Positions 52,603-63,902 of a DNA stretch of 64,000 nt are shown here, one piece after another. The notes below the pieces were generated by a model. That model was not told the DNA's origin and did not search any database. It saw only the letters and a list, made by a program, of their open reading frames with translations. Source of the DNA: Gammaproteobacteria bacterium HGW-Gammaproteobacteria-3 (lineage in GTDB: Bacteria > Pseudomonadota > Gammaproteobacteria > Methylococcales > Methylomonadaceae); contig PGZD01000001.1 in NCBI GenBank assembly GCA_002843155.1, positions 120,029-184,028 on the forward strand, in the 5' to 3' direction. Positions within the stretch are counted from its first letter, which is position 1. The number at the start of each line of letters is the position of its first letter. The position numbers were made by a program, and so were the translations under genes.

Positions 52603-53007
52603 ATGAATAAGCAAACGGGATGGCCGGTAATCGACACTCTGGTGGCGATAATGGCCCTGGCAGGTGTGTCTGGCTGTACTATTCCTTTTATGGACGGATA
52701 TGGCGAAAACAAGCTGACTCAGGAAGAGTTTGGCGTCTATGTGGAGAAGGTGTTCAAGCGCCAGAATCAGATAAGCAGCGAAGTGATGCTGCTCGGGTAT
52801 GATGAAAATTCGGAAAAATTTCAGGCCGTGCTAAAAGCCGAGCAAAAAATGCAAAAGATTTGCGCGCCTTTGAACGAATACGCAGCCCTTGAAAGTGATG
52901 GCCTGCCTGTCGGTTTGCTATTGAAACGGCGCGTGGAAAAATCGGCTGTAGCTTGCGACAAGGCGGCTAAGAAAGTACAGCGTTCTCTCCGGGCATTAAA
53001 CAAGTAA
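52603..53007 (+). CDS. Predicted lipoprotein
   Basis: A 134-aa protein with a lipoprotein signal: MNKQTGWPVIDTLVAIMALAGVSGC, where LAGVSGC is a lipobox-like end. The mature part is helical and charged (QEEFGVYVEKVFKRQNQISSEVMLLGYDENSEKFQAVLKAEQKMQKIC). The frame opens at 52426; ATGs at 52582 and 52585 are alternatives to 52603. Not recognised; the outer membrane is the likely place. Confidence 0.65.
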   Translation: MNKQTGWPVIDTLVAIMALAGVSGCTIPFMDGYGENKLTQEEFGVYVEKVFKRQNQISSEVMLLGYDENSEKFQAVLKAEQKMQKICAPLNEYAALESDGLPVGLLLKRRVEKSAVACDKAAKKVQRSLRALNK

Positions 53008-53142
53008 AAGCCCGCGCTTTAGATTCATCAACGAAACCAAAGCCTGAAGCCTGACTGGCGCTTGTCTTCAGTCAATGCGTTATTCGTACTCACTCGGACT
53101 AAGCGGGTGAGTGCTGGAAGATTGTAATTTTTTGGAATAATA

Positions 53143-53156
53143 TTGATCTGGCTCAA
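53143..53156 (+). promoter_or_regulatory. FNR-type operator
   Basis: TTGATctggCTCAA matches TTGAT-N4-ATCAA at 9 of 10 positions. A -10-like TTAAATATT lies at 53178-53186, so with a start near 53191 the site is centred about 41.5 bases upstream, the class II FNR arrangement. It lies 87 bases before a 57-codon ORF. Confidence 0.6.
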
Positions 53157-53243
53157 CTTTTTTTTGTCGGGCTTTGCTTAAATATTCCTGCGTTGACGCA
53201 AATCATCCGCTAATTTGTATCACTAACAACAGGAATAAAAATC

Positions 53244-53417
53244 ATGAGCGAAGTACAAGAAAAAGATTATTTTTGGTTTTATGTTGCAGGCGTTATTTTT
53301 GCTGTCGTTGCCCTGGTATTTATAATCAAAGGCAGCGAGCATGGCAAGTTCGAATCCACCGCGAAAGCTATTTCTGAAAACCCTTCCAATTCAGCTTATA
53401 GAAACAACAATCTATAA
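53244..53417 (+). CDS. 57-aa membrane protein downstream of an FNR site
   Basis: A small protein, MSEVQEKDYFWFYVAGVIFA.., with one membrane segment (about 10-28) and a polar C-terminus SEHGKFESTAKAISENPSNSAYRNNNL. AGGA lies 9 bases before the ATG at 53244. It is too short for a usual ORF cut-off but has a plausible oxygen-responsive promoter and a terminator at 53556-53600. Not recognised. Confidence 0.65.
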   Translation: MSEVQEKDYFWFYVAGVIFAVVALVFIIKGSEHGKFESTAKAISENPSNSAYRNNNL

Positions 53418-53555
53418 AAGGATTGGTTTTGGGCTTGTTGTTTTAGGACGCCGGGCAGCGTCCATTTCTACCTCTTTTGAGGAATGCCCAAAAATCCGGT
53501 GGATTTTATCCGAAACGGCTATCCAGATGGATCGACAATCTCCTCAAACCTTCAG

Positions 53556-53600
53556 GCTGCTTGGCGCTTATTCCTCATAGAAGCCAAGCAGCTTTTTTTT
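53556..53600 (+). terminator. Rho-independent terminator overlapping the fnr 3' end
   Basis: GCTGCTTGGC (53556) and GCCAAGCAGC (53583) pair perfectly and are followed by TTTTTTTT at 53593-53600 on the plus strand. It ends the transcript of the 57-aa gene and shares bases with the last fnr codons. Confidence 0.88.
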
Positions 53601-54281
53601 ATTGATGATTTTTAATTGTCTGGATTTGACTTCGATCATTTGCAGTGCCTGAAAGTGATTGATGATGCGGCTGACGGTTTCATGCGCCAAACCTAAATAA
53701 TTGCCTATTTCTTCGCGCGACATGGTCAGGCGAAATTCCAGCGCGGAATAACCACGCGCTTTCAAGCGCTCGGAAATTTTGAGGATAAAGGACGCCACGC
53801 GCTCTTCGGCGGGACGTCGGATCAGCATCATTTTTTGTACTTGCGAGTCAAATTGATCACTGGCCCGCTGCAACAAAGCCTGATTCAGGAAAGCGGTATC
53901 GATGGCCGATGAATCAAGGTAGTGTGCCGACAAATGGCAAAAACTCAGCGTTTCCAGGGCTATGGCCGTACACTGATGCGTCTGCAAAGCCAGGCCGTCA
54001 AAACCCAGCAATTCCCCCGGCAAGATAAAATTAACGACTATTTCATTGCCGTTACTGTCGATACTGACTAATTTCGCACTACCGGAGCGCAGAGCGATAA
54101 TGCCTCTGAATGAACTGCCGACATGATAAATAATCTCGCCTTTTCGGCGAATATTGTCGCGCTTGACCAGTTGCCCGAGCGCACCAATCTCGGTACGCTG
54201 CAAGCCATTGGGCAGGCATAGCGTATCCAGATTACAGTTTTCGCAGGTAACGGCGGTTTTGGTTGTCAGTGTATTAGACAT
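53568..54281 (-). CDS. fnr: FNR-type oxygen-sensing regulator
   Basis: A 237-aa CRP/FNR family regulator. Cys13, Cys16 and Cys22 (CENCNLDTLC) plus Cys104 fit the FNR [4Fe-4S] ligand pattern (C-x2-C-x5-C plus one), so the protein should dimerise when anoxic. The C-terminal helix-turn-helix SREEIGNYLGLAHETVSRIINHF (188-210) keeps the ExxSR recognition residues for TTGAT-N4-ATCAA. It lies near its own possible target at 53143. Confidence 0.96.
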   Translation of the reverse strand: MSNTLTTKTAVTCENCNLDTLCLPNGLQRTEIGALGQLVKRDNIRRKGEIIYHVGSSFRGIIALRSGSAKLVSIDSNGNEIVVNFILPGELLGFDGLALQTHQCTAIALETLSFCHLSAHYLDSSAIDTAFLNQALLQRASDQFDSQVQKMMLIRRPAEERVASFILKISERLKARGYSALEFRLTMSREEIGNYLGLAHETVSRIINHFQALQMIEVKSRQLKIINKKKLLGFYEE

Positions 54282-54339
54282 AGGTACAGATTTCCTTTTT
54301 CAGGACAAAAGTTGTGCCATGAAGCCGTTATCTTAATGG

Positions 54340-56481
54340 CTAACGGGTTTGATAGTGCAGGGCGGCCCGCACACAGCGCAAAATGCTGTAACTGTATTGG
54401 CCGCCAAATTGTTCAAACACCGGTTTCAGCGCGTTGCCCTGCTCATCCGGCAAATTGAGCAGGGCGTCTTGAATGCTGTTGATTTCAGCTTCCGGCAAAG
54501 CAACCACTTCGACCAATTCCAAAGCGCCTTCCTCCAGGGCTTGAGCCAGATGATTATAAATGGTATCGAGCGTCAAGCCCCGGCGCTGTGCGACTTGTTC
54601 GACATTGTACCCCAGCCGGAATAAATCGAGGCTTTCCTCCGCCGTACCGGTAACTCTCGCCACAACGGCGCCGGATCCCGCACCGGGAAAAGCCTTCAGC
54701 ACGGCCAGAAATTCTTCGCCATACAGTTCCAGTTTACGCTCGCCGACGCCGGATATTTGCCTGAATTGGCGTGCATTGGCAGGTCTGCTTTCAATCATGG
54801 CCATCAACGTGGCATCGTGAAAAATCTGATACGGTGGAATGTCTTGTGCATCGGCGATGGCCCGTCTTTTGGCGCGCAAGGCATCCCAGAGTAGCGTATC
54901 CTGCTCGTTGGAAAACCGGCCGACCGTGCTTTTAGCGCGCGGCGCGGTTTTTGTCTGTAAATCTTTCCGCAGCATCAAGGCTTTTTCGCCGCGCAAAATG
55001 GGACGACAAGCTTCGGTTAATTTCAAGCCGCCGTGAGCTTCAAAATCGACCGCCGCCAAACCTTTGGCGACCAGTTGCCGAAATACCGAGCGCCATTGTT
55101 TTTCATCCACTTGCCTGCCGATGCCGAAAGTGGCTTGCCGGTCATGGCCGAAGCTTTTAATCCGTTCGTTGGCACGGCCCAACAAGACATCGATCAGATA
55201 GTTGACGCCGAAGCGTTGACCGGTTCGGTAAATGCAGGATAAAGCCTGTTGTGCCGCCAGGCTGCCGTCCCAGGTTACTACAGGTTCCAGGCAGGTATCG
55301 CAATTGCCGCAGTCGTGTTCCAGATGGTCACCGAAATAACCCAATAAAGCCTGGCGCCTGCAACTGACTTGCTCGCACAGCGCCAGCATGGCATCGAGCT
55401 TATGATATTCAAGGCGCTTATGGCTGTCGTCGGCGTTGGAGTCGGCCAGCATTTGTTGCAGGGTGATGACATCCTGCAAGCCATAAGCCATCCAGGCATT
55501 GGCGGGCAAGCCGTCGCGTCCGGCCCGGCCGGTTTCCTGATAATAGGCTTCGATGCTTTTGGGTAAGTCCAGATGTGCGACAAAACGCACATTGGGTTTA
55601 TCGATGCCCATGCCGAAAGCAATGGTGGCGACAATCACCACGCCTTCTTCCATCAGGAAGATGTGTTGATGTTTTTGCCGCAAACCACTGTCCATTCCGG
55701 CATGATAGGGCAGGGCATTGATGCCTTTTTGTTGCAGCCAATCGGCTGTAGCCTCCACTTTTTTGCGCGACAGGCAATACACGATACCGGCGTCGCCCGC
55801 ATGTTCGCTTTGCATGAAGCTAAGCAATTGCTGCCGGGCATGTTGCTTCTGAACGATACGGTAACGGATATTGGGGCGGTCGAAACTGCTGATAAAAACC
55901 CGCGCCTGTTCCAGCGCCAGGCGCGTGATGATTTCCTGGCGGGTTTTTTCATCGGCGGTGGCCGTCAGGGCAATGCGCGGAATGGCGGGATAGCGTTCAT
56001 GGAGCCGCGATAATTGTAAATAATCGGCCCTGAAATCATGCCCCCATTGGGATACGCAGTGCGCCTCGTCAATGGCGAACAAGGCAATAGTGAGCCGGTC
56101 CAGCAAAGCCCTGGTACGCTCGGACTTGAGCCGCTCGGGCGCAATATACAGTAAATCCAGTTGCCCTTTGAGCAGGCGCTGTTCGATGTCCCGTGTCTCT
56201 TCGAGTGTCAGCGTGGAATTGAGAAAGGCGGCATTGACGCCTAATTGATGCAAGGCGCTGACCTGATCCTGCATCAGCGCAATCAAGGGTGATACGACAA
56301 TACCGACGCCGGGGCGGATGATGGCCGGAATTTGATAACACAGGGATTTACCGCCGCCGGTCGGCATCAGCACCAGCGCATCGCGTCCTGCCAGCAATTC
56401 ATCGATAACCGTTTGTTGTTCGCCCCTGAAGCGGTCATAACCAAAAACAGTTCGGAGTATGTCAACCGGTTTATCTTTCAT
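54340..56481 (-). CDS. recQ: RecQ DNA helicase
   Basis: A 713-aa ATP-dependent 3'-5' helicase. The helicase core has [12 protein letters not shown] near 46, [15 protein letters not shown] near 138 and [10 protein letters not shown] near 318. The RQC domain has the zinc cysteines ([24 protein letters not shown]) and an HRDC domain follows (about 525-600). A further C-terminal helical region is present. The ATG at 56481 has AAGG 5 bases upstream; a GTG at 56487 is less likely. It is divergent from gshA. Confidence 0.98.
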   Translation of the reverse strand: MKDKPVDILRTVFGYDRFRGEQQTVIDELLAGRDALVLMPTGGGKSLCYQIPAIIRPGVGIVVSPLIALMQDQVSALHQLGVNAAFLNSTLTLEETRDIEQRLLKGQLDLLYIAPERLKSERTRALLDRLTIALFAIDEAHCVSQWGHDFRADYLQLSRLHERYPAIPRIALTATADEKTRQEIITRLALEQARVFISSFDRPNIRYRIVQKQHARQQLLSFMQSEHAGDAGIVYCLSRKKVEATADWLQQKGINALPYHAGMDSGLRQKHQHIFLMEEGVVIVATIAFGMGIDKPNVRFVAHLDLPKSIEAYYQETGRAGRDGLPANAWMAYGLQDVITLQQMLADSNADDSHKRLEYHKLDAMLALCEQVSCRRQALLGYFGDHLEHDCGNCDTCLEPVVTWDGSLAAQQALSCIYRTGQRFGVNYLIDVLLGRANERIKSFGHDRQATFGIGRQVDEKQWRSVFRQLVAKGLAAVDFEAHGGLKLTEACRPILRGEKALMLRKDLQTKTAPRAKSTVGRFSNEQDTLLWDALRAKRRAIADAQDIPPYQIFHDATLMAMIESRPANARQFRQISGVGERKLELYGEEFLAVLKAFPGAGSGAVVARVTGTAEESLDLFRLGYNVEQVAQRRGLTLDTIYNHLAQALEEGALELVEVVALPEAEINSIQDALLNLPDEQGNALKPVFEQFGGQYSYSILRCVRAALHYQTR

Positions 56482-56531
56482 GCGCACCTTAAACTACGAT
56501 AGTATTTATTCAATGGCCCTTACCCCTTATA

Positions 56532-58163
56532 ATGACCGATTATATCAGGACGACAAGGGCCGCGAATGCCCACTTTATGACAATTTCTCAAAATTCACTT
56601 CCACGGCGCCTGGCGTTGTTGCTCGATCACCCGGATGCCGAATTAATGGCGGGTGGACTCAAAGGCATTGAAAAAGAGAGTCTGCGTATTTCCGCCGACG
56701 GCTTTATCGCGCAAACGCCGCATCCTGCCGTGCTGGGCGCAGCGCTCACCCATCCTTATATTACGACCGATTATTCCGAGGCCCTGCTGGAATTTATCAC
56801 GCCGCCTTTTACCTCCAGCCAGGACACGTTGGCGTATCTTGAGTCAATCCACCAGTTTGTTTATGATCAAAAACCGGATGAAATGCTGCTGGCCGCCAGT
56901 ATGCCTTGCGGTATCAGTGGCGATGACAGCGTGCCGATTGCCGAATACGGTACTTCCAATATCGGCCGGATGAAGCATGTTTACCGGCGCGGACTCGGCT
57001 ATCGTTACGGCAGGACCATGCAAGCCATTGCCGGCGTGCATTTTAATTATTCGGTGCCAAAACCGCTCTGGCGCCTCTTGCATGAACTGGAAAAAAGCCT
57101 CTTGAACCTGGATCAGTTTATCTCGGACGCCTATTTCGGGTTGATCAGAAACCTGCACCGGCAAGGCTGGCTGATGCTTTATTTGTTCGGCTCGTCTCCG
57201 GCCATTTGCAAAAGCTTCTTCAAAAGCCGTCCGCAACTGATGGCCGGGTTCGATGAATTCGACGGCCATACGCTGTATCATCCCTATGCAACGTCATTGC
57301 GCATGAGTGACATTGGCTATAAAAGCGAAAATCAGGCCGCGCTCAAAATTGATTACAATTCTTTATCAGGCTATGTCGAAAGTTTGGGGCAGGCCATTGC
57401 CACGCCTTTTCCTGACTATGAAAAAATCGGCGTCAAAGTTGACGGTGAATACCGCCAGCTTAACGGCAATATTCTGCAAATCGAAAACGAGTTTTACAGC
57501 ACCGTGCGCCCCAAACAAATTGCCCACTCCGGGGAAAAACCGACGTTGGCGCTCAAACATCGCGGCGTGCGCTACATTGAATTAAGATCGCTCGATCTGG
57601 ATCTGTTTTGCCCCATCGGCATCCAATTGTCTACCGCTCATTTCGTGGAAGCTTTTATTCTGACCTGCCTGTGCCAGGACAGCCCCGCCACCACCGACTC
57701 GATGCGGCGCACCAACAACGCCAACCAGTTGGCTGTCGCGCATCGGGGCCGTGAGCCGGGTTTGATGCTCGAAACCGGAACGGGCGCTATTTCATTAAAA
57801 GACTGGGCCGGGGAAATTTTTACCGAAATGCAGCCGATCTGCGCCCTGCTGGATCAGGATAATGCGGAAAAACCCTACACTGCGGCACTGCAACAGCAAA
57901 TACAGGCGGTGGAAGATCCCGGTCTGACGCCTTCGGCGCAGATATTGCGGCAAATGAGCGAAAAAAACCAGCCGTTTGCAACTTTTGCGCTAAAAAAATC
58001 GGCTCAATACAAACGCTGTTTTCGGCGGCAAAAGCTCGATAGCGAACAGACGCAAACGTTTCTGGCAATGGCCGAGCTGTCTCATGCCCGGCAACAGGAC
58101 ATAGAAAACAGCGACAAAATAACGTTTGACTTGTTTTTACAGCGTTATTTTGCGCAAAAATAA
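56532..58163 (+). CDS. gshA: Glutamate-cysteine ligase
   Basis: First and rate-limiting step of glutathione synthesis. The E. coli-type family is clear: GGLKGIEKESLRISADGFIAQTPHP, ALTHPYITTDYSEALLEFITPP, and MPCGISGDDSVPIAEYGTSNIGRMKHVYRRGL. Length 543 aa (or 528 from an ATG at 56577; neither start has a clear ribosome site). Followed after 21 bases by cysH, so cysteine supply and use are encoded together. Confidence 0.97.
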   Translation: MTDYIRTTRAANAHFMTISQNSLPRRLALLLDHPDAELMAGGLKGIEKESLRISADGFIAQTPHPAVLGAALTHPYITTDYSEALLEFITPPFTSSQDTLAYLESIHQFVYDQKPDEMLLAASMPCGISGDDSVPIAEYGTSNIGRMKHVYRRGLGYRYGRTMQAIAGVHFNYSVPKPLWRLLHELEKSLLNLDQFISDAYFGLIRNLHRQGWLMLYLFGSSPAICKSFFKSRPQLMAGFDEFDGHTLYHPYATSLRMSDIGYKSENQAALKIDYNSLSGYVESLGQAIATPFPDYEKIGVKVDGEYRQLNGNILQIENEFYSTVRPKQIAHSGEKPTLALKHRGVRYIELRSLDLDLFCPIGIQLSTAHFVEAFILTCLCQDSPATTDSMRRTNNANQLAVAHRGREPGLMLETGTGAISLKDWAGEIFTEMQPICALLDQDNAEKPYTAALQQQIQAVEDPGLTPSAQILRQMSEKNQPFATFALKKSAQYKRCFRRQKLDSEQTQTFLAMAELSHARQQDIENSDKITFDLFLQRYFAQK

Positions 58164-58184
58164 TCGTTTTTCAGGTATGAACCG

Positions 58185-58907
58185 ATGACTTCTTTTGATA
58201 TTAAGCAACTACAAACCGAGCTTCAGCAAAAAAATCCGCGCAGGATCATCAAAACCGCGCTGGAGCATTTTGACAACATCGCCATTTCGTTCAGCGGCGC
58301 GGAAGACGTGGTTCTGATCGATATGGCGGTGCAAATTGATAAGGATATTCAGGTATTTTGCTTGGATACCGGCCGCCTGCATCCTGAAACGTATCGGTTT
58401 ATTGAAAAAGTGCGCCAGCATTACAACATCGAGATCGAGTTATTGACGCCGGATCGGGAGCGGCTGGATGTTTTTGTCAAAGAAAAAGGCTTGTTCAGCT
58501 TTTATCAGGACGGCCATCAACAATGTTGCGGTATTCGTAAAGTGGAGCCGCTGCAACGCCACCTGGCTCATCTGGATGCCTGGATTACCGGACAGCGCAA
58601 AGACCAAAGCCTCGATACCCGGCAGGATTTGCCCGAAGTGCAGATCGACAGCGCATTTTCCATACCGGAGCACCCCTTGGTCAAATTCAACCCTTTGAGC
58701 CATTGGAACTCGGCCCAGGTCTGGGATTATATCGAAGCCTACCAAGTACCCTACAATGAATTGCACGAACGCGGTTTCATCAGTATCGGCTGCGAACCCT
58801 GCACGCGTCCGGTGCGGCCCAACGAACACGAACGCGCGGGGCGCTGGTGGTGGGAGTCCTCAAATAAAAAAGAATGCGGGCTGCATGCGGGTAATTTAAC
58901 CAAGTAG
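58185..58907 (+). CDS. cysH: Assimilatory APS reductase (CysH family)
   Basis: Reduces adenylyl sulfate to sulfite for cysteine synthesis. The 240-aa protein has the PP-loop-type [14 protein letters not shown] near 33 and the cluster cysteines of the APS type: QQCCGIRK near 108 and GCEPCTRPV near 202. The catalytic cysteine is in ECGLH at the C-terminus. The CC..CxxC pattern marks an iron-sulfur APS reductase rather than the E. coli PAPS enzyme, as common in plants and many bacteria. Confidence 0.96.
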   Translation: MTSFDIKQLQTELQQKNPRRIIKTALEHFDNIAISFSGAEDVVLIDMAVQIDKDIQVFCLDTGRLHPETYRFIEKVRQHYNIEIELLTPDRERLDVFVKEKGLFSFYQDGHQQCCGIRKVEPLQRHLAHLDAWITGQRKDQSLDTRQDLPEVQIDSAFSIPEHPLVKFNPLSHWNSAQVWDYIEAYQVPYNELHERGFISIGCEPCTRPVRPNEHERAGRWWWESSNKKECGLHAGNLTK

Positions 58908-58925
58908 GCCCGGCGATACATTTAT

Positions 58926-61900
58926 TTAATGATGCAAATGCGCACTTAACCAGCGTTCGGCCACTTCCAGCGCCATGCCTTTGCGGCGGGCATAATCTTC
59001 AAGCTGATCCTGGTCTATTTTACCGACATTGAAATATTGCGCGTCGGGATGCGAAAAATACCAGCCGCTGACAGCCGAAGCGGGATACATGGCATAGCTT
59101 TCAGTCAGTGCGATTGAGGTTGACGCAGTAGCATCGAGCAACTCGAACAGTTTGCTTTTCTCGGTATGATCGGGGCAGGCGGGGTAACCCGGCGCCGGTC
59201 TGATGCCTTGATAAGCCTCATCGATGAGCTGCTCGCTGCTGTGTTCCTCGTCTTGGGCGTAACCCCAGTATTCTTTTCTGACCACATGATGCATATATTC
59301 GGCAAACGCTTCGGCCAGCCGGTCGGCTAAAGCTTTCAGCATAATGGCGCTGTAATCGTCGTAATCTTTTTCGAATTGTTCCAGTTTCTTCTCGATACCA
59401 AGCCCCGTAGTTACCGCAAAAGCGCCGATATAATCGGCTTTACCGGTTTCAAGCGGCGCGATGAAGTCGGACAGACAATAATTGGGCCGTCCCGGCGCCT
59501 TGATGTTTTGCTGACGTAAATGGTGCAGTGTCGCCCGTCTTTCTTTGCGGCTATCGTCGGTAAACAAAACAATATCGTCGCCTTCGCTGTTGGCCGGAAA
59601 AAAACCGATAACCGCGCGTGCACTCAGCCACTGTTCACTGATCAATTGATGCAGCATGGCCTGGGCGTCATCAAACAGCTTTCTGGCTTCGACGCCGACG
59701 ATTTTATCGTCCAGAATCGCAGGATATTTTCCGGCCAGCTCCCAGGTTTGAAAAAAAGGTGTCCAGTCGATATACCAAACCAGTGTTTCCAACGGAAAAC
59801 GGTCAATGACTTTGGTACCGAGAAATGCGGGTTTTACCGGCTCGCAATCGCCCCAGTTAAATTTGTTCCGGCGCGCCGCTTCAAGGCTGTGCTGTTCATT
59901 TTTGGCTTTGCGGCCTTTGTGCCGCTCACGAACCTGTTCATATTCGGCCCGCACTTGTGCGCCGTAAGCGGCTTTGGTTTCAGGATTCAATAAATTACCG
60001 GCTACGCCGACGCTTCTGGACGCATCGGTCACATAGACCACGGCACCCTGATAATGGGGTTCTATTTTAACCGCAGTATGCGCGCGCGAGGTGGTGGCGC
60101 CGCCGATCATCAGGGGAATGGTAAAGCCTTGCCGCTGCATTTCCCGAGCCATGTGCACCATTTCATCCAACGATGGCGTAATCAGGCCGCTGAGGCCGAT
60201 AATATCGACTTTTTCATCACGCGCCGTTTGCAATATTTTTTCGGCCGACACCATGACGCCTAAGTCGATGACCTGATAATTGTTGCATTGCAGTACGACG
60301 CCGACGATATTTTTGCCGATGTCATGGACATCGCCTTTGACGGTCGCCATCAGAATTTTACCGTTGCTTTGCCTTTCGCCGCTTTGATCGAGCGCCATGA
60401 ACGGCATTAAATAAGCCACGGCTTTTTTCATGACGCGGGCGGATTTGACGACTTGAGGTAAAAACATTTTGCCCGCGCCAAAGAGGTCTCCGACCACATT
60501 CATGCCGTCCATTAACGCGCCTTCGATAACATCCAGAGGTTTGCCCGCTTCCAGGCGCGCCTGTTCGGCGTCCTCTTCGATAAAATCGGCTATACCCTTG
60601 ACCAGCGCATGTTCCAGACGTTTACTCACCGGCCAGGTGCGCCATTCCAGATCTTCCTGCTTGACGGCGGCGCTGCCGTCGCCCCGGTATTTTTCGGCGA
60701 GCGCCAGTAAATTTTCAGTGCCATCTGTGTTCTTGTTGAGTACCACCGCTTCGACGGCATCGCGCAATTCATGCGGAATGTCTTCATAAATGGCAAGCTG
60801 TCCGGCATTGACGATGCCCATATCCATACCGGCCCGAATGGCGTGGAACAAAAACACGGCATGAATTGCTTCCCTGACCGGATTGTTGCCCCGAAAAGAA
60901 AAAGACACATTGGAAACGCCGCCGGAAATCAGGGCGTGGGGCAGGGTGCGTTTGATTTCGCGGGTCGCTTCGATAAAATCCACGCCGTAATTGTTGTGCT
61001 CGTCGATACCGGTGGCAATGGCGAAAATGTTGGGATCGAAAATGATGTCTTCAGGCGGAAAGTGGATTTGTTCGGTCAGGATTTTGTACGCGCGCTGACA
61101 GATTTCGACTTTTCTGGCAAAGGTATCGGCCTGGCCTTGTTCATCAAAAGCCATGATGATGGCGGCTGCACCGTAACGGCGAATCAATCGGGCATGGTGA
61201 ATAAAAGCCGCCTCGCCTTCTTTCAGGGAAATGGAGTTGACCACGCCTTTGCCCTGGATACATTTCAAACCCGCTTCGATAATGTCCCATTTGGATGAGT
61301 CGATCATGATCGGCACTTTGGCGATATCGGGTTCGGACGCGATCATGTTCAGAAAGCGCACCATCGCTTCCTGGGAGTCCAACATGCCCTCGTCCATGTT
61401 GATGTCGATGATTTGCGCGCCGTTTTCGACCTGTTCCCTGGCAACTTCCAGAGCGGTTTCGTAATCTTCCTCGACAATCAAGCGTTTGAATTTTATCGAG
61501 CCGGTGACATTGGTGCGCTCGCCGACATTGACGAATAAAGACTCAGGCCCGATAGCCATAGGTTCCAGGCCGGCCAGGCGGCACTGTGTGGCTATATCGG
61601 GAATGATACGGGGCGGGAAGGGCCGCACGGCTTCGATAATGGCTTTGATATGGGCGGGGGACGTGCCGCAACAGCCGCCGATAATATTCAAATAGCCGCT
61701 CCGGGCCCAGTCCGCCAATTCCAGCGCCATGGCCTCGGGCGACTCGTCATATTCGCCGAATTCATTCGGTAGCCCGGCATTGGGATGCGCCGAAACATGG
61801 GTGTCGGCGATAGTGGCCAATTCCTCGATATACTGGCGCAGCTCTTTTGCGCCCAGCGCGCAGTTGAAACCGAACGAAACCGGCTCCACATGGCGTAATG

Positions 61901-62597
61901 AATTCCAGAAGGCGGCAACGGTTTGCCCGGACAAGGTTCTGCCCGAAGCATCGGTAATAGTGCCGGAAACCATTACCGGCAGCTTATAGCCCAGTGTTTC
62001 AAAATGGTTTTCCACGGCAAAAACGGCGGCCTTGGCATTGAGCGTATCGAATACCGTCTCTATCAAAATAATATCCACCCCTCCCTCGACCAAGCCCTTG
62101 ACAGCTTCGCTATAAGCTTCGACCAGTGCGTCAAAGGTGATATTGCGAAATCCCGGGTCATTGACATCAGGCGACATCGACGCAGTACGGTTGGTAGGAC
62201 CCAGTACACCCGCGACAAAACGCGGCTGGTCGGGTGTTTTCCGGGTAAATTCCGTGGCCGCCTGTTTGGCTATGCGCGCCGATTCCAGATTGATTTCATA
62301 GGCCAGCCCGGCCATTTCATAATCAGCCATGGCAATGCGCGTGGCATTGAAGGTGTTGGTTTCGATAATATCACAGCCGACTTCAAGGTAGGCCGAATGT
62401 ATCGCTTTGATAATATCCGCTTGAGTCAGGGACAAAAGATCATTGTTACCTTTGAGGTCAACCGGCCAATCGGCAAAGCGGCTGCCCCGGTAATCTTTCT
62501 CGTCCAGGCTGTAGCTTTGGATCATGGTGCCCATGGCGCCATCTAAGAATAAAATACGTCGCGTCAACTGGTTTTTTAATGATGCTGTTTGACTCAT
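58926..62597 (-). CDS. metH: Cobalamin-dependent methionine synthase
   Basis: Transfers methyl from methyltetrahydrofolate to homocysteine via cobalamin. The 1223-aa protein has the homocysteine domain ([26 protein letters not shown] with the zinc cysteines), the folate domain ([25 protein letters not shown]), the cobalamin domain ([14 protein letters not shown]) and the C-terminal reactivation domain ([12 protein letters not shown]). The ATG at 62597 is preferred to a TTG at 62609. I saw no B12 or SAM riboswitch in the 110 bases before it. Confidence 0.98.
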   Translation of the reverse strand: MSQTASLKNQLTRRILFLDGAMGTMIQSYSLDEKDYRGSRFADWPVDLKGNNDLLSLTQADIIKAIHSAYLEVGCDIIETNTFNATRIAMADYEMAGLAYEINLESARIAKQAATEFTRKTPDQPRFVAGVLGPTNRTASMSPDVNDPGFRNITFDALVEAYSEAVKGLVEGGVDIILIETVFDTLNAKAAVFAVENHFETLGYKLPVMVSGTITDASGRTLSGQTVAAFWNSLRHVEPVSFGFNCALGAKELRQYIEELATIADTHVSAHPNAGLPNEFGEYDESPEAMALELADWARSGYLNIIGGCCGTSPAHIKAIIEAVRPFPPRIIPDIATQCRLAGLEPMAIGPESLFVNVGERTNVTGSIKFKRLIVEEDYETALEVAREQVENGAQIIDINMDEGMLDSQEAMVRFLNMIASEPDIAKVPIMIDSSKWDIIEAGLKCIQGKGVVNSISLKEGEAAFIHHARLIRRYGAAAIIMAFDEQGQADTFARKVEICQRAYKILTEQIHFPPEDIIFDPNIFAIATGIDEHNNYGVDFIEATREIKRTLPHALISGGVSNVSFSFRGNNPVREAIHAVFLFHAIRAGMDMGIVNAGQLAIYEDIPHELRDAVEAVVLNKNTDGTENLLALAEKYRGDGSAAVKQEDLEWRTWPVSKRLEHALVKGIADFIEEDAEQARLEAGKPLDVIEGALMDGMNVVGDLFGAGKMFLPQVVKSARVMKKAVAYLMPFMALDQSGERQSNGKILMATVKGDVHDIGKNIVGVVLQCNNYQVIDLGVMVSAEKILQTARDEKVDIIGLSGLITPSLDEMVHMAREMQRQGFTIPLMIGGATTSRAHTAVKIEPHYQGAVVYVTDASRSVGVAGNLLNPETKAAYGAQVRAEYEQVRERHKGRKAKNEQHSLEAARRNKFNWGDCEPVKPAFLGTKVIDRFPLETLVWYIDWTPFFQTWELAGKYPAILDDKIVGVEARKLFDDAQAMLHQLISEQWLSARAVIGFFPANSEGDDIVLFTDDSRKERRATLHHLRQQNIKAPGRPNYCLSDFIAPLETGKADYIGAFAVTTGLGIEKKLEQFEKDYDDYSAIMLKALADRLAEAFAEYMHHVVRKEYWGYAQDEEHSSEQLIDEAYQGIRPAPGYPACPDHTEKSKLFELLDATASTSIALTESYAMYPASAVSGWYFSHPDAQYFNVGKIDQDQLEDYARRKGMALEVAERWLSAHLHH

Positions 62598-62708
62598 GGG
62601 GGCTTGCAAAAAGAAGTTATTGAAAGGGGGAGGAGGGTGAAAGTTTACTTGCCTGCAGTGGCATCAGGCTCTATTATCGTCCGCTAATTCACTATTATAG
62701 AGTCCACG

Positions 62709-62900
62709 ATGTCCAAACCGACCTTTACGCAAATCATCAGGAGCGTGCTGGCAGCAGCTTTTGGAGTACAGAGCAATAAAAACAGACAGCAGGATTTTGA
62801 GCAAGGGTCATTGCTCGCCTATATTATTGGCGGCCTGATTTTTACCGTGCTTTTTGTTTTGCTGCTTTCGACCCTGGTGTCAAAAATTACCGGAAATTAA
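62709..62900 (+). CDS. DUF2970 family membrane protein
   Basis: A 63-aa DUF2970-type protein (FTQIIRSVLAAAFGVQSNKNRQQDFEQGSLLAYIIGGLIFTVLFVLLLSTLV), with the family's AAFGVQS and one membrane segment (about 37-58). Function unknown. It is divergent from metH and closed by a terminator at 62901. Confidence 0.85.
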   Translation: MSKPTFTQIIRSVLAAAFGVQSNKNRQQDFEQGSLLAYIIGGLIFTVLFVLLLSTLVSKITGN

Positions 62901-62940
62901 ACCAAAAGCCCAAGATTTGCTGCTCGGGCTTTTGGTTTTT
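62901..62940 (+). terminator. Rho-independent terminator after the DUF2970 gene
   Basis: ACCAAAAGCCC (62901) and GGGCTTTTGGT (62926) form a perfect 11-bp stem, followed by a T-run to 62940. Confidence 0.92.
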
Positions 62941-62958
62941 ACTTGACCGCTTTATTAA

Positions 62959-63378
62959 TCAGTTGTTTTGAAAGCTGTTTTTTATAGTTATAAAAACGTC
63001 TTTCATGCCGCTGAACAGATTGCCCACTGTCAAAGCTTCTTTCAGGATCAATTTAGTTCTGATCAAAGCCACTGCCAGCACACCTAAAAGAGGCGGCAAC
63101 AATTCCAACAGGACAGACAGCAACCCACCGCCAAAACCTTGAAATCCACCCTTGTTTTTGCGGTCACCTATGCTGGTCAGGTCCCTTTCATAGTTGGCGC
63201 CGATGTCGCTTTTCAGCGCATCGAGCAGAAAGATGTTTAAATTGACGGCAAAATACTGAACGGCCAAAAAAACGCCCGCAGATACCGCCACCCATAACAG
63301 AACATTGTCAACTTTTGCTTTAACAGCAGAATGATAGATCCAAAGAACTACCAGAATCATTACGACGCCACCAATCAT
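62959..63378 (-). CDS. Membrane protein, unknown
   Basis: A 139-aa protein with about three membrane segments (about 1-16, 26-46, 85-105) and a Gly-rich stretch (NKGGFQGFGGGLL). AAAGAGGT precedes the ATG at 63378. No family recognised. The gene upstream encodes an exported protein on the same strand, 27 bases away, so an operon is likely. Confidence 0.7.
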   Translation of the reverse strand: MIGGVVMILVVLWIYHSAVKAKVDNVLLWVAVSAGVFLAVQYFAVNLNIFLLDALKSDIGANYERDLTSIGDRKNKGGFQGFGGGLLSVLLELLPPLLGVLAVALIRTKLILKEALTVGNLFSGMKDVFITIKNSFQNN

Positions 63379-63405
63379 TGTTATACCTCTTTCGTTGAAT
63401 TTTTA

Positions 63406-63792
63406 TTATTTTGATAAAAAGAAAAACAGATAAGTACATTTTAATATCATATCCGAGCCTGATTTTTCTATGACGCGACAGGATTCGTATTTTTCCCGTC
63501 CCGGAGTTGACTGTTTTTTAATCACGCCATCTTCCACCGAGTATTTCAAAGCTACCTCAAAAGTTTTGGTGCGGCCAAACGAATCGATGGCTTTTGTTTG
63601 CAAAACGCCATTGGGTCTGAAATCCCACTGCACACTGACTTCTTTTTTTTCACCGTTCAACTTGGCAGCTTCAGCATAAAGCTTCCAGTTTCCCAGTATT
63701 TCGGAATTATCCTTAAGAACAACGTCTGCCTCAACTGTAAAAGTCAAGAAAACAGCCGCCAAAAAAGTGCCCATTTTAGTTGTTATTTTCAT
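63406..63792 (-). CDS. Exported protein, unknown
   Basis: A 128-aa protein with a signal peptide (MKITTKMGTFLAAVFLTFTVEA) and a beta-rich mature part (SEILGNWKLYAEAAKLNGEKKEVSVQWDFRPNGVLQTKAIDSFGRTKTFEVALKYSVEDGVIKKQ) reminiscent of lipocalin-like domains. It has a cysteine pair near the C-terminus (ESCRVI, LKCTYL). Not recognised with confidence. Confidence 0.7.
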   Translation of the reverse strand: MKITTKMGTFLAAVFLTFTVEADVVLKDNSEILGNWKLYAEAAKLNGEKKEVSVQWDFRPNGVLQTKAIDSFGRTKTFEVALKYSVEDGVIKKQSTPGREKYESCRVIEKSGSDMILKCTYLFFFLSK

Positions 63793-63902
63793 TTTTACGC
63801 CCTTGACTGATCGTCATTTTTGAATTAGCGGTCTTTGATTATATCACAGCATCGGGCTTTTACATCGGGTCAATGTTTGAAGTGCCGTAGGTGCGATTAG
63901 CG

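Noticed and set aside
53341..53580. 79-aa ORF after the small FNR-linked gene
   Set aside because: It overlaps the supported 57-aa ORF and the terminator, and has no ribosome site.
62598..62708. Cobalamin or SAM riboswitch before metH
   Set aside because: The intergenic region is too short and lacks a B12-box or SAM-type conserved core.
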